A DNA stretch of 26,392 nt, taken from Zwartia sp. Its GTDB lineage: Bacteria; Pseudomonadota; Gammaproteobacteria; Burkholderiales; Burkholderiaceae_B. Position numbers and translations under genes: made by a program. Positions 7,733 through 15,446 of the stretch are shown here, one piece after another. Each line of letters begins with the position of its first letter. Position 1 is the stretch's first letter. Under the pieces are notes generated by a model. It had not been told where the DNA came from and did not search any database. It worked only from the letters and a program-made list of their open reading frames with translations. The stretch is taken from positions 1-26,392 of the forward strand of contig JAURZO010000072.1 of NCBI GenBank assembly GCA_030653405.1. The letters are read 5' to 3'.

Positions 7733-8872
7733 TTATTTCAGTCGCGTCACAACGCCGTTTTTCCAAACGCCAAGAAAGACGTGCTCTTTGTCGAGACACT
7801 CATGGTCGGTTGGACTAAAGGGCTTGGCTGGCGTGGAGGATATCGCCTGAATACCATCGATATTTTCAATGGCATTACGGATGGCAACGGGATCCGATTT
7901 TCCAACCTGGTTGACGGCCTTAAAGACAATCATGCCGGCATCGTAGCCAAGCGCTGCGACGACTGGCCAGCGATAGGCTTTGCCATACTCTTTAGTCATA
8001 CGCTCATCAAAGCTTTTGGCTCTGGGTGTTGTGATGTCGAGCGCTTGCCCCATCACGGTGCCTTCAATAGCGTCTTTTCCGACAATTTCAAGCACCTTTT
8101 GTGAGGAAAGTCCCCAGTTTCCGGCGATGACAGGCTTGTAGTTCAAGCGTGGCAAAGGACGGAAGGGCAGTTCGAAGGACTCATGAAAATTCAATACAAG
8201 GTCTGCCTTCGCGTCACGCAGCTTCACCATTTGCGGAGTCAAATCGTTCACGCCTGGCGCAGCGGCTTCAGTCGCCACAAGTTCTATGCCTCTTGTCTTG
8301 AGGCCTTCAACGATCTCTTTGGCGGCAAAGTTTCCATAGCCGGTTGTCGAGTGAATCAGCCCAATACGCTTGAAATTCTTGGCGCCCCAGTCGAGCATCT
8401 CATCAATCTGAAATTTTTCCACCATCGAGCAGCGGAAAATGTAACTGGGACTTTCTTTGATGAACTGAGTCGTAATGTTTGTCGCGATCGAAGGGCCGGC
8501 GACAAGTGGTATGCCCGCTTTCTGAAAAATAGGCGCCATCGCCAAGACATTACCGCTACTGACTGTACCGATGACAACAGGAACCTTGTCATTTTGAATC
8601 AAGCGCTGCGCAAGCGAAACCGCTCTTTGAGGATTCGCCTCATCGTCATAGACGACGAGATCGATCTTTGTTTTTCCGCCAGCGGCCTGGTAGTCCTTGA
8701 GCGCAAGCTTGATGCCTTGCAGGTATGACTCGCCAAAATCAACGATTGCTGGCGGGCCGCTCAGACCCTCAATGACCCCCACTTTGACTTGCGCGATCGC
8801 CGTTGTTCCCCATGCGATCAACGCTGTAGCGATTGTGGTTTTTAGTAATTTGTTTTCTAGTATTTTTTTCAT
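7733..8872 (-). CDS. Liv-type ABC transporter periplasmic substrate-binding protein
   Basis: The periplasmic receptor of the importer, 379 residues, of the LivK/Peripla_BP_6 family. The start chosen is the ATG at 8872, which has a good ribosome site (CTGGAGAAG) and immediately gives a Sec signal peptide (MKKILENKLLKTTIA..., cleavage after AIA at about residue 27). Twelve in-frame codons further upstream are not signal-like and are left out. The mature protein starts QVKVGVIEGLSGP, the family opening, followed by a type I periplasmic-binding fold with GIPLVAGPSIATN and LIHSTTGYGNFA. It follows the crotonase gene after 40 bp with no terminator, so it sits inside the catabolic operon. That position suggests an organic acid rather than leucine, isoleucine or valine as ligand. 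Confidence 0.94.
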   Translation of the reverse strand: MKKILENKLLKTTIATALIAWGTTAIAQVKVGVIEGLSGPPAIVDFGESYLQGIKLALKDYQAAGGKTKIDLVVYDDEANPQRAVSLAQRLIQNDKVPVVIGTVSSGNVLAMAPIFQKAGIPLVAGPSIATNITTQFIKESPSYIFRCSMVEKFQIDEMLDWGAKNFKRIGLIHSTTGYGNFAAKEIVEGLKTRGIELVATEAAAPGVNDLTPQMVKLRDAKADLVLNFHESFELPFRPLPRLNYKPVIAGNWGLSSQKVLEIVGKDAIEGTVMGQALDITTPRAKSFDERMTKEYGKAYRWPVVAALGYDAGMIVFKAVNQVGKSDPVAIRNAIENIDGIQAISSTPAKPFSPTDHECLDKEHVFLGVWKNGVVTRLK

Positions 8873-8912
8873 GTTGTCTTCTCCAGTTTTATATCGGAAA
8901 TCAATCAATAGC

Positions 8913-9707
8913 TCAGCGACCTTTAAAGTTTGCTGCTCTTTTCTCCTTGAACGATGTCACACCTTCTCTGAGATCTTCTGTCATCCCGACGTCATAAAAA
9001 GAGCGGGACTCCCACTTAAGCGCCTCTTCCATATGCATCCCCATGGATCTGCGCACCACTTCCTTGGCAAAACGGTGTGACAGTGGAGCCCGGGAGGCAA
9101 GCATGTGCCCATAGTCCAGCGCGCGCTCCAGTAACTCGCCTTGCGGATGAACGCGATTCACCAAGCCGATACGATAGGCATGGTCTGCATTGATGCGTTC
9201 GCCTGAAAGAATGATTTCCATTGCATGGCCCATGCCAACAATCTGCGGCAGCCGAATCAGGCCGCCATCACAAGCGTGAAAGCCCCACTTGGCGTCTTGC
9301 AGCGCAAACTCGGCATTCGTCGAGCAAAATCTGATGTCGCAAGCGAGCGCCAGTTCAAACCCGCCAGAAATCGCAAAGCCATTGACAGCGGCAATGATGG
9401 GTTTGTCGATGTCCAGATTGCGCGTGATGCCACCAAAACCAGGACCGTTGGTGTATTTTTTGCGGAACTCGGGTGCTGAGGATTGTGCAAAGGCGAGCGT
9501 GTAGGTTTTCAAATCCGCACCGGCGCAAAAGGCCTGAGGACCCGCACCGGTGATCACTGCGACACGCGCGTCATCATCTTCATCAAACTCATGCCAGATA
9601 TCAACCAGTTCATCATTGGCCGTGAAATCCAGCGAATTCATTTTTTCGGCACGATTAATCGTGATGAGGCGTACGTGCCCCTTTTTTTCATACAGAATGT
9701 CAGACAT
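8913..9707 (-). CDS. Enoyl-CoA hydratase/isomerase (crotonase) family protein
   Basis: A 264-residue crotonase-fold protein, cytosolic, normally a trimer or hexamer. The ATG at 9707 is chosen because it gives the family N-terminus (MSDILYEKKGHVRLITINR). The 30 codons upstream are an unrelated read-through inside the neighbouring gene. The CoA/oxyanion segment is CAGADLK near 61-67, and the second is AVNGFAISGGFELALACDI at about 107-125. By alignment from memory with rat mitochondrial enoyl-CoA hydratase, the first catalytic Glu is kept (E118), while the second (QPE in rat) is Asp here (D138). Hydration is likely but not certain, since Asp at that place also occurs in crotonases with other chemistry. 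It overlaps the DUF35 gene by 8 bp and would act on the CoA ester made by the ligase of the same operon. Confidence 0.9.
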   Translation of the reverse strand: MSDILYEKKGHVRLITINRAEKMNSLDFTANDELVDIWHEFDEDDDARVAVITGAGPQAFCAGADLKTYTLAFAQSSAPEFRKKYTNGPGFGGITRNLDIDKPIIAAVNGFAISGGFELALACDIRFCSTNAEFALQDAKWGFHACDGGLIRLPQIVGMGHAMEIILSGERINADHAYRIGLVNRVHPQGELLERALDYGHMLASRAPLSHRFAKEVVRRSMGMHMEEALKWESRSFYDVGMTEDLREGVTSFKEKRAANFKGR

Positions 9708-10044
9708 TTTTTTCAACTTTAAAGGTGGGACGTGTGTGTTCGATGTGCGGGTCTGTGACCGCGATGACGCGATCACCGAGAGCGTCACCCTCCTCATGGA
9801 GAAATCTGCCCGTCACTCTTAAACCATGATCCAGATCAAACACGCCGACATGGTAGAGACCGTCTGCCTTGAATTTGAGTGGTGGTTTGCGAATCGTGGT
9901 CCAACTCACGAGACGGCCGCGACCGGGGATTTGTACAGGGATCATGTCGTGACTCAAGCATGTGGCGCACGTGTCTATGCAAGATGCATCGATGGCGCCG
10001 CACTGATTACACTGATGAAAGGTCAGCATCGCGAGTGCGCTCAT
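9700..10044 (-). CDS. Zn-ribbon/OB-fold acyl-CoA-associated protein (DUF35 family)
   Basis: A 114-residue protein of the DUF35/OB_aCoA_assoc type. The N-terminal rubredoxin-like zinc ribbon is C12-x2-C15 and C26-x2-C29. The rest is an OB-fold with the typical GRGRLVSWTTIRKPP and GLRVTGRF stretches. It overlaps the thiolase stop by 4 bp (ATGA) and the crotonase start by 8 bp. Members of this family are partners of thiolase-superfamily enzymes. In actinobacterial steroid side-chain degradation, a DUF35 domain (ChsH2) binds the thiolase-like aldolase Ltp2 and is needed for its activity, and in archaea a DUF35 protein bridges thiolase and HMG-CoA synthase. I infer a complex with the thiolase encoded just upstream. 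Confidence 0.9.
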   Translation of the reverse strand: MSALAMLTFHQCNQCGAIDASCIDTCATCLSHDMIPVQIPGRGRLVSWTTIRKPPLKFKADGLYHVGVFDLDHGLRVTGRFLHEEGDALGDRVIAVTDPHIEHTRPTFKVEKNV

Positions 10045-11204
10045 GATTCTCTACCAAAGATATTGACGGTACACGCCACGCCTGTTCCGCCAAGATTATG
10101 CGTCATGCCAATGCGAGCGTCAGGGCGTTGGTTCGGATGCTCGCCCCGCAACTGTTTGACAACCTCATAGATCTGTCCAATGCCTGTGGCGCCAACTGGA
10201 TGGCCTTTGGCTAATAAGCCGCCACTGGGGTTGATTGCCACGTCTCCATGCAAGCCGGTGCGCTGCTCGAGTGCCCACTTTGCACCTTCACCACGCGGCA
10301 CCAGGCCGAGATCTTCACTGTCGATAATTTCAGCGATGGAAAAACAGTCGTGCAGTTCAACGATGTCAATATCTTCAGGCTCAAGACCGGCCTGAGCATA
10401 GGCCTGTTGACCTGCGGCCACCGTCGCTTCAAACGAGCAAAGATCAGGATGACTGGCGATCCTTGGTGAGCCACTTGTTTGGGCAGACGCGAGTACCCGC
10501 ACGTGAGGGTTGCGTTGGTGTGACAGCATTTTTTCTGCACACAACACAATCGCCGCGGCACCGTCGCTCGCGGGACAGCAGTCGAACATTTGTAATGGAT
10601 CTGCAATCATGGCCGAATGTTGAATTTGCTCCAGCGAGAGCGTGGCCCCCATCTGTGCAAGTGGATTTTTCAGACCGTGACTTTTATTTTTAATCACCAC
10701 CGCTGCGACCTCTTCTCGGGTCGTGCCATAACGCTCTGCATGGATGCGCCAAGCCAACCCGAACAGGCCGGGAAATGTGAGACCACTTGGACCGTCGTTT
10801 TCGTTATCCATCGCGCAGTTCAGCGCCGAGGTGACCTCCGCAGTGGAGGCGTGTGTCATCTTTTCGACACCGACCACGATCGCGACATCACACATTCCGC
10901 TGGCGATTGCGATCCAGGCATGACGAAAGGCAATCCCGCCAGAGGCGCAGGCGCCTTCGACTTTTGTACAGGGTATATTCTTGAGCCCCAACCGATCGCC
11001 AACAATGCCCGCCAACACTTCTTTGCCATTCAAGGGGCCGCTGATAAAGTTGCCAAGATACAGTGCACCGATTTCTTTGCGTTCCAAACCTGAGTCAAGA
11101 ATCGCCTGTGCGGCGGCATCGACGGCGAGAGATTCGATGGGAATGGCAATGTGTTTGCCAAATGATGTCGATCCAATGCCTGCGACAAATACATCCCTCA
11201 TCAT
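10041..11204 (-). CDS. SCP-x-type thiolase family protein (thiolase or acyl-CoA aldolase)
   Basis: A 387-residue member of the non-decarboxylating thiolase superfamily, nearest to the SCP-x/lipid-transfer-protein branch. The nucleophile Cys is present in VEGACASGG (C86), the branch-typical HDCF motif is in ELHDCFSIAEI, GHPVGATG is at 334-341 with H335, and NLGGTGVAC is near the C-terminus. Two consecutive ATGs at 11204 and 11201 can both serve as start, the first overlapping the ligase stop by 4 bp. Likely role: cleavage of a 3-oxoacyl-CoA with CoA. Because a DUF35 gene follows directly and the operon has no 3-hydroxyacyl-CoA dehydrogenase, a retro-aldol cleavage of a 3-hydroxyacyl-CoA is an alternative. 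The retained Cys and His favour true thiolysis. Confidence 0.9.
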   Translation of the reverse strand: MMRDVFVAGIGSTSFGKHIAIPIESLAVDAAAQAILDSGLERKEIGALYLGNFISGPLNGKEVLAGIVGDRLGLKNIPCTKVEGACASGGIAFRHAWIAIASGMCDVAIVVGVEKMTHASTAEVTSALNCAMDNENDGPSGLTFPGLFGLAWRIHAERYGTTREEVAAVVIKNKSHGLKNPLAQMGATLSLEQIQHSAMIADPLQMFDCCPASDGAAAIVLCAEKMLSHQRNPHVRVLASAQTSGSPRIASHPDLCSFEATVAAGQQAYAQAGLEPEDIDIVELHDCFSIAEIIDSEDLGLVPRGEGAKWALEQRTGLHGDVAINPSGGLLAKGHPVGATGIGQIYEVVKQLRGEHPNQRPDARIGMTHNLGGTGVACTVNIFGRES

Positions 11205-12727
11205 GCCTCTCCTTTACTGAACGTCTTTCGCAGCTCGGTTTTCAAAATTTTGCCGTAATTATTTTTTGGCAAACTTTCGCTGAAAATATACTCGCGAGGA
11301 CGTTTGAAGCGCGCCATGTTTTCAAGACACAACGTGTCCATTTCTTCGCTCGTGACGACCAGGCCAGGTTGGGTGACAACGAAGGCGACCGGTTCTTCCC
11401 CGAGATCAGGGTGCTCGCGACCCACGACCGAGACTTCCACGATCGCCGGATGACGGAGTAAGACTTCTTCGATTTCACGAGGATAAATATTGCTGCCACC
11501 ACGGATGATCATGTCCTTGGAACGATCGCGAATCGTGAGGTATCCCATTTCATCCATCGTGCCGACGTCCCCCGTCCAGAGCCATCCGTCCTGGATCGTG
11601 GCCATCGTCGCTTTGACGTTGTTCCAGTAGCCGAGCATCCGTGTGTCACTGCGCGTGACGACCTCACCGAGTTCTCCTGTCGGGACATCCCGTCCGTCAT
11701 CGCCGACAACTCGGACTTCGACGCCTGTGCGTGCGGTGCCACAAGAGGCGAGGCGAGCCAGATGCCGATCGTCGAGCGTGCCGATGTGATCTCGCTTTGA
11801 CAAGCCAGTAATGGTCATCGGACTCTCCCCCTGTCCGTATACTTGAAAGAGCCTGGGGCCGAATAGATCGAGCGTTTGTATCAGGTCGCTGACATACATG
11901 GGACCGCCGCCATAATAGGCAGTGAGGAGATTCCCGGCGGGATTGACCAGGCCACCTGCGGAGCGAATCAGCCGCGACAGCATGGTGGGGGCCGCAAACA
12001 TAGAAACTTCTGGATAGCGCTGCAGTGATTCAAAGACGATGTCGGTCGTAAACGCACTCTCAATGATTTGATGTCCCCCGCCAAATAAATGCGGCAAAGC
12101 ATAGAGCCCCGAACCATGCGAGAGTGGCGCGACATGCAGCATGGTCTGACCGGGAAGGACTTGGTCGACATCTGCGCAATACTGCAGACACATAGTCATC
12201 AAATTACGATGCGACAGCATGGCACCCTTTGGCGTACCTGTTGTGCCACTTGTATAGAAAATCCACGCCAAATCATCAGGATGTCTTTCAATACAGTTGA
12301 TCGGTGCGTGGTTGACATTGATTTCGTACTCAATCGTGTCAACGCTCAGGATTTCACAGGTTTGCTGTGTGTTTGAGAGCGCCTGACTCAGACCCAGACA
12401 GAGCGCGTCGCTTGTAAAAATGAGGCTGGCACCGCTGTCGAGCGCGATCGGCTTGACTTCTTTTGGATGCAGCTTGGCGTTGACCGGCACCGCACAGAGT
12501 CCAGCCACCCAAGTGGCGAACAGCACTTCCAGGAACTCACGTCTGTTTTCCATGCATAGCAGCACGCGTGCGCCAGGCTGCAAGCCTTTTGAGTGTTTCA
12601 GTGCGCCGGCGAGCCCTAAAACCCGTTTCGCTAACTCGCCAAAACGTAATGTGCGACCGTCGTGAGTGACTGCTTTTAACTCCGGGTGACTGCGCGCCCG
12701 TGTTAGAAATGGATTAGCGATGTTCAT
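11201..12727 (-). CDS. Acyl-CoA synthetase (AMP-forming, ANL superfamily)
   Basis: A 508-residue ATP-dependent carboxylic acid:CoA ligase. The P-loop-like A3 motif is YTSGTTGTPKG at 158-168, the A5 region is VYGQGESP, A7 is WLWTGDVG followed by RDRSKDMIIRGGSNIYPREIEE (hinge and A8), and the A10 lysine is K493 in NNYGKILK. It activates a carboxylic acid in two steps through an acyl-adenylate. It overlaps the regulator gene upstream by 14 bp and the thiolase gene downstream by 4 bp. I infer that it activates the acid brought in by the Liv-type transporter of the same operon. Medium-chain, aryl and branched acids are all possible, and the substrate pocket cannot be read without a structural alignment. 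Confidence 0.92.
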   Translation of the reverse strand: MNIANPFLTRARSHPELKAVTHDGRTLRFGELAKRVLGLAGALKHSKGLQPGARVLLCMENRREFLEVLFATWVAGLCAVPVNAKLHPKEVKPIALDSGASLIFTSDALCLGLSQALSNTQQTCEILSVDTIEYEINVNHAPINCIERHPDDLAWIFYTSGTTGTPKGAMLSHRNLMTMCLQYCADVDQVLPGQTMLHVAPLSHGSGLYALPHLFGGGHQIIESAFTTDIVFESLQRYPEVSMFAAPTMLSRLIRSAGGLVNPAGNLLTAYYGGGPMYVSDLIQTLDLFGPRLFQVYGQGESPMTITGLSKRDHIGTLDDRHLARLASCGTARTGVEVRVVGDDGRDVPTGELGEVVTRSDTRMLGYWNNVKATMATIQDGWLWTGDVGTMDEMGYLTIRDRSKDMIIRGGSNIYPREIEEVLLRHPAIVEVSVVGREHPDLGEEPVAFVVTQPGLVVTSEEMDTLCLENMARFKRPREYIFSESLPKNNYGKILKTELRKTFSKGEA

Positions 12728-13400
12728 TGTTTGGATGAGTCAGCGAGCGATTGTCGGCGCGGGGTAGCGCCATAAAGAAAACCTGCACGAACTGAGCCAC
12801 GGGCTCGACGGACTGATGACGCTTGGCCTGCATCAGGGCCCCCTCCCAACCTGTCCAGAAAAACTCGGCGAAAGGGCGAATATTTGTGGAGGGAAGTAGA
12901 TCGCCCTCGGAGATTGCCTGTTCAAGACAGTTTGCGATGCGATTTTCCCAGCCGGACAAAACCTCTGAAATGGCCTGCCTGAAGGCGGGGTGAGTCGCGG
13001 CAAGTTCTTGCATCAGATTGCCAATCAGACAGCCACGCGTAAAGTCGAACCGTGCCATGCCCTCCATGCCATCCTCGGTGTAGCGACGCAGTCGGGACAG
13101 GGCGGGGGTGCCATCGGGTTTTAAGGTTCGATCGAGCCGTCGGTTGAAAAATTCCGCATAGTGCTTGACGACCTCGAGACCAAAGAGCTCTTTGGAGGCA
13201 AAGAAGTGATAGAACGAGCCTTTGGAGAGTCCTGCGCGTTGCAAGACCGCTTCAATGCCCATGCTGGCATAACTCTGCTCGCACAGGATGACTGCGCCAG
13301 TTCGAATTAAGCGGCTACGGGTTTCTTCACGCAACTGGGTGCGTGAACGTTTGACGTCGGTCGATGACGGACTGTCTGAAGGTGCGTTGAGATAAACCAT
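12714..13400 (-). CDS. TetR/AcrR-family transcriptional regulator
   Basis: A 228-residue one-component repressor. The N-terminal helix-turn-helix domain spans about 20-75, with the core SYASMGIEAVLQRAGLSKGSFYHFF. The C-terminal ligand domain is like that of the AcuR/NemR-type subgroup (RGCLIGNLMQELA, then FFWTGWEGALMQAK). It is the first gene of the nine-gene catabolic operon and overlaps the ligase by 14 bp, so it very likely controls its own operon, with a CoA ester or free acid as inducer. The ATG at 13400 has no visible ribosome site and lies within a perfect 14-bp palindrome. A TATGCT sequence five bases upstream could be a -10 element, which would make the message leaderless. No other in-frame start upstream of the helix-turn-helix fits better. 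Confidence 0.92.
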   Translation of the reverse strand: MVYLNAPSDSPSSTDVKRSRTQLREETRSRLIRTGAVILCEQSYASMGIEAVLQRAGLSKGSFYHFFASKELFGLEVVKHYAEFFNRRLDRTLKPDGTPALSRLRRYTEDGMEGMARFDFTRGCLIGNLMQELAATHPAFRQAISEVLSGWENRIANCLEQAISEGDLLPSTNIRPFAEFFWTGWEGALMQAKRHQSVEPVAQFVQVFFMALPRADNRSLTHPNNEHR

Positions 13401-13421
13401 GGTTTAGCATAAACCGGTCTA
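13393..13421 (-). promoter_or_regulatory. Putative operator of the TetR-family regulator: four half-sites over the start codon
   Basis: Four 6-bp half-sites lie in 29 bp: TAAACC at 13393-13398, GGTTTA at 13401-13406, TAAACC at 13410-13415 and GGTCTA at 13416-13421. The first two form a perfect 14-bp palindrome, TAAACCATGGTTTA, that contains the start codon. The middle two form a perfect 15-bp inverted repeat around GCA, and the last two a 12-bp near-palindrome. A possible -10 on the minus strand (TATGCT, 13406-13411) lies within the cluster. Dimeric TetR repressors bind such sites, and this would be autorepression of the whole operon. The regulator assignment is inferred from position. Confidence 0.6.
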
Positions 13422-13439
13422 CTCAAAATGAATGTAAAT

Positions 13440-13467
13440 AAATTCTAGGGACTTTCCCCTAGAATTT
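13440..13467 (-). terminator. Intrinsic terminator hairpin after minE
   Basis: A perfect 11-bp stem: AAATTCTAGGG at 13440-13450 pairs with CCCTAGAATTT at 13457-13467, with a 6-base loop. On the minus strand it comes 20 bp after the minE stop and is followed by TTTATTTAC, so it can end the min transcript before the regulator promoter. On the plus strand it is followed by TT and could stop antisense reading. Confidence 0.7.
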
Positions 13468-13487
13468 TTCAATCGCCGTACTTCGGA

Positions 13488-13745
13488 TTAACGCTGAGGC
13501 ATCTCGATTTTGACCTCGAGAACCTCAAGGCTATCCTGTCTGTCGAACTGGACCTTGATGTCTTCGGGGTTAATTTGCACATATTTCGAGATCACCGCCA
13601 GTAACTCCTTTTGGAGATCTGGCAGATAGTCGGGGGAGTTGTTCCCGCCACCGACGCGTTCGTGAGCCAAAATGATTTGCAGACGTTCTTTGGCAACGTT
13701 TGCGGAGGTTTTCTTCTGACCGAGTAAAAACGACAGAAATGACAT
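13488..13745 (-). CDS. minE: Cell division topological specificity factor MinE
   Basis: MinE drives pole-to-pole oscillation of MinD by stimulating its ATPase and displacing MinC, thereby placing the division site at mid-cell. The protein has 85 residues, the usual size. It has the membrane-binding N-terminus MSFLSFLLG, the MinD-contact helix with VAKERLQIILAHER, and the β-strand dimer domain with LPDLQKELLAVISKYV and VKIEMP. The start chosen is the ATG at 13745, which overlaps the minD stop by one base (TGATG). A GTG directly before it at 13748 is possible but less likely. It is the last gene of the min cluster and is followed by a strong hairpin. Confidence 0.96.
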   Translation of the reverse strand: MSFLSFLLGQKKTSANVAKERLQIILAHERVGGGNNSPDYLPDLQKELLAVISKYVQINPEDIKVQFDRQDSLEVLEVKIEMPQR

Positions 13746-14560
13746 CACTTACCTCCGAAGATACGCTTGAACAGGCCAGGCTTTTCGTATTCGACGAAAC
13801 GCAAGGGCTTTTCCTCGCCAAGGTAGCGAGACACAACGTCGCGGTAAGCCTCGGAGACATCACTCTTTTCAATATGAATAGCTGGTAAGCCCTGGTTGGA
13901 CGCTTGCAGCACGGACTCGGACTCAGGAATGACACCGATCAGCTTGATGCGCAGGATGTCCTCGATGTCTTTGAGTGACAGCATTTCGCCATCCTCGACG
14001 CGCTTTGGGTTGTAGCGGGTGAGGAGCAGATATTCCTTGATCGGCTCATCGGCCTCAACGGCACGACGTGACTTGGAGGCCAGAATGCCCAGAATGCGAT
14101 CCGAGTCGCGTACCGAAGAGACTTCGGGATTGGTCACCACCAGCGCGTCATCGGCAAAATAGGCCGCAAGCAGCGCACCGGTTTCAATGCCGGCAGGCGA
14201 GTCGCACACGATGTACTCGAAACCCATGTCTTTCAGGTCATTGATGACCTTTTCCACGCCTTCTAGCGATAGTGCGTCTTTGTCGCGGGTCTGCGAAGCG
14301 GGCAAGATAAAGAGGTTTTCGAGATTTTTGTCTTTGATTAATGCCTGATTGAGGGTGGCTTCGCCCTGAATCACGTTGACGAAATCATAGACGACGCGAC
14401 GCTCGCAACCCATGATGAGGTCGAGATTACGCAGGCCGACGTCAAAATCGATCACGGCTGTTTTGTGGCCACGCATGGCCAATCCTGAAGAAAAGCTGGC
14501 GCTCGTGGTGGTCTTGCCTACGCCACCCTTGCCTGAAGTCACCACCACAATTCGAGTCAT
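13745..14560 (-). CDS. minD: Septum site-determining protein MinD
   Basis: MinD is a ParA/MinD-type ATPase that dimerises with ATP, sits on the inner membrane and recruits MinC (inhibitor) or MinE (activator of its ATPase). The protein has 271 residues, as usual. The deviant Walker A is SGKGGVGKTTT at about 9-19, followed by VIDFDVGLRNLDLIMG and the Walker B-like DSPAGIE. The C-terminal amphipathic membrane anchor is GLFKRIFGGK. It follows minC after 32 bp and overlaps minE by one base, consistent with co-transcription and coupled translation. All expected motifs are present. Confidence 0.97.
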   Translation of the reverse strand: MTRIVVVTSGKGGVGKTTTSASFSSGLAMRGHKTAVIDFDVGLRNLDLIMGCERRVVYDFVNVIQGEATLNQALIKDKNLENLFILPASQTRDKDALSLEGVEKVINDLKDMGFEYIVCDSPAGIETGALLAAYFADDALVVTNPEVSSVRDSDRILGILASKSRRAVEADEPIKEYLLLTRYNPKRVEDGEMLSLKDIEDILRIKLIGVIPESESVLQASNQGLPAIHIEKSDVSEAYRDVVSRYLGEEKPLRFVEYEKPGLFKRIFGGK

Positions 14561-14592
14561 GACGCGAGAACCTTTAAATGGAAATGTTAATT

Positions 14593-15426
14593 TTACTGCC
14601 CAAGGGCGTTGATATGTAGTGCATCTTTTTCCAGCTGAATCACGGTCGGTCGCTGATGCACTTCTGGTGAAACTTTTATGTCAATCACGCGGTAAATGCC
14701 AGCAACAGCGACGAGCTCCGCATCAAAGCCTGTCGTGAAAATACGTGCCGCGACGTCGCCGCGCGCACCTGCCATGGCTTTGCCGCGCAAGGGACCGTAG
14801 ATATGAATGTTGCCATCGGCAATCACTTCCGCGCCTCGGCTGACAACGCCCATGACGATCAGGTCGCTATTGCGAGCGTAAACGCGTTGCCCGGAGCGCA
14901 GCGGACCTTTGATGACCATGGTTGGAGCAGCAGAGGGTGCTTGCTCGGGAGCAACAGCTGAGGATGTGGCAGAAGCGGAGGGTTGCCCGCCTTCGGCGGT
15001 CATCCTGTCTTTGGCAGCGTCAGTGGTTTCTGCTGCGGCGGCGGGTGTAGGCAATGCTGCCGTCACCGGTTCGGCAACCGCCGAGGCGGTCTGTGTATCC
15101 GAAGCATTGCGCGCGGGCGCTGCCGACAGGTCGACAGGCGTTAAACCGCAAGCCTGAGCGCCTTCGAGGTTCTCACCTTGGGCAACAACGCCAATCACAG
15201 GCAACTTGTGTTTGCGAAAGGCCTCAATCAGGGGAGGCCATTCGATCACTGCCTCTAAGCGCGTGGCGTCGATCACGACCGGTTCATTCTCAAAAAAGGA
15301 GCCGGCATCGGCCATGCGTTTTTTGAGCGCTTTGATCAGGTCTTTGGTGTCGGCGGACTGAAGCACCACACGGATTGCGTAAAGTGTGGCGCTTTTAAAT
15401 TCTAGGGGGGAGAGTTCGGTCGTCAT
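14593..15426 (-). CDS. minC: Septum site-determining protein MinC
   Basis: MinC is the FtsZ-ring inhibitor carried by MinD. The 277 residues compare with 231 in E. coli. The extra length lies in an Ala/Pro/Thr-rich, probably disordered linker at about 102-170 between the FtsZ-acting N-domain (1-100) and the β-helical C-domain. The latter is clear from GPLRSGQRVYARNSDLIVMG and GPLRGKAMAG, the MinD-binding and dimerisation part. Long linkers are typical of betaproteobacterial MinC. The gene starts 20 bp after the glnS stop on the same strand, so it may be transcribed from the glnS promoter. I see no strong ribosome site before the ATG. Confidence 0.95.
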   Translation of the reverse strand: MTTELSPLEFKSATLYAIRVVLQSADTKDLIKALKKRMADAGSFFENEPVVIDATRLEAVIEWPPLIEAFRKHKLPVIGVVAQGENLEGAQACGLTPVDLSAAPARNASDTQTASAVAEPVTAALPTPAAAAETTDAAKDRMTAEGGQPSASATSSAVAPEQAPSAAPTMVIKGPLRSGQRVYARNSDLIVMGVVSRGAEVIADGNIHIYGPLRGKAMAGARGDVAARIFTTGFDAELVAVAGIYRVIDIKVSPEVHQRPTVIQLEKDALHINALGQ

Positions 15427-15446
15427 TGGCGAGGATCATACCCTAC

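Noticed and set aside
8183..8728. A 181-codon open frame on the plus strand opposite the periplasmic binding protein gene
   Set aside because: The minus-strand gene has a signal peptide and family motifs. The opposite frame shows nothing recognisable.
9708..9797. 30-codon N-terminal extension of the crotonase
   Set aside because: It is read inside the DUF35 gene and is unrelated to crotonase N-termini. The ATG at 9707 gives the expected start.
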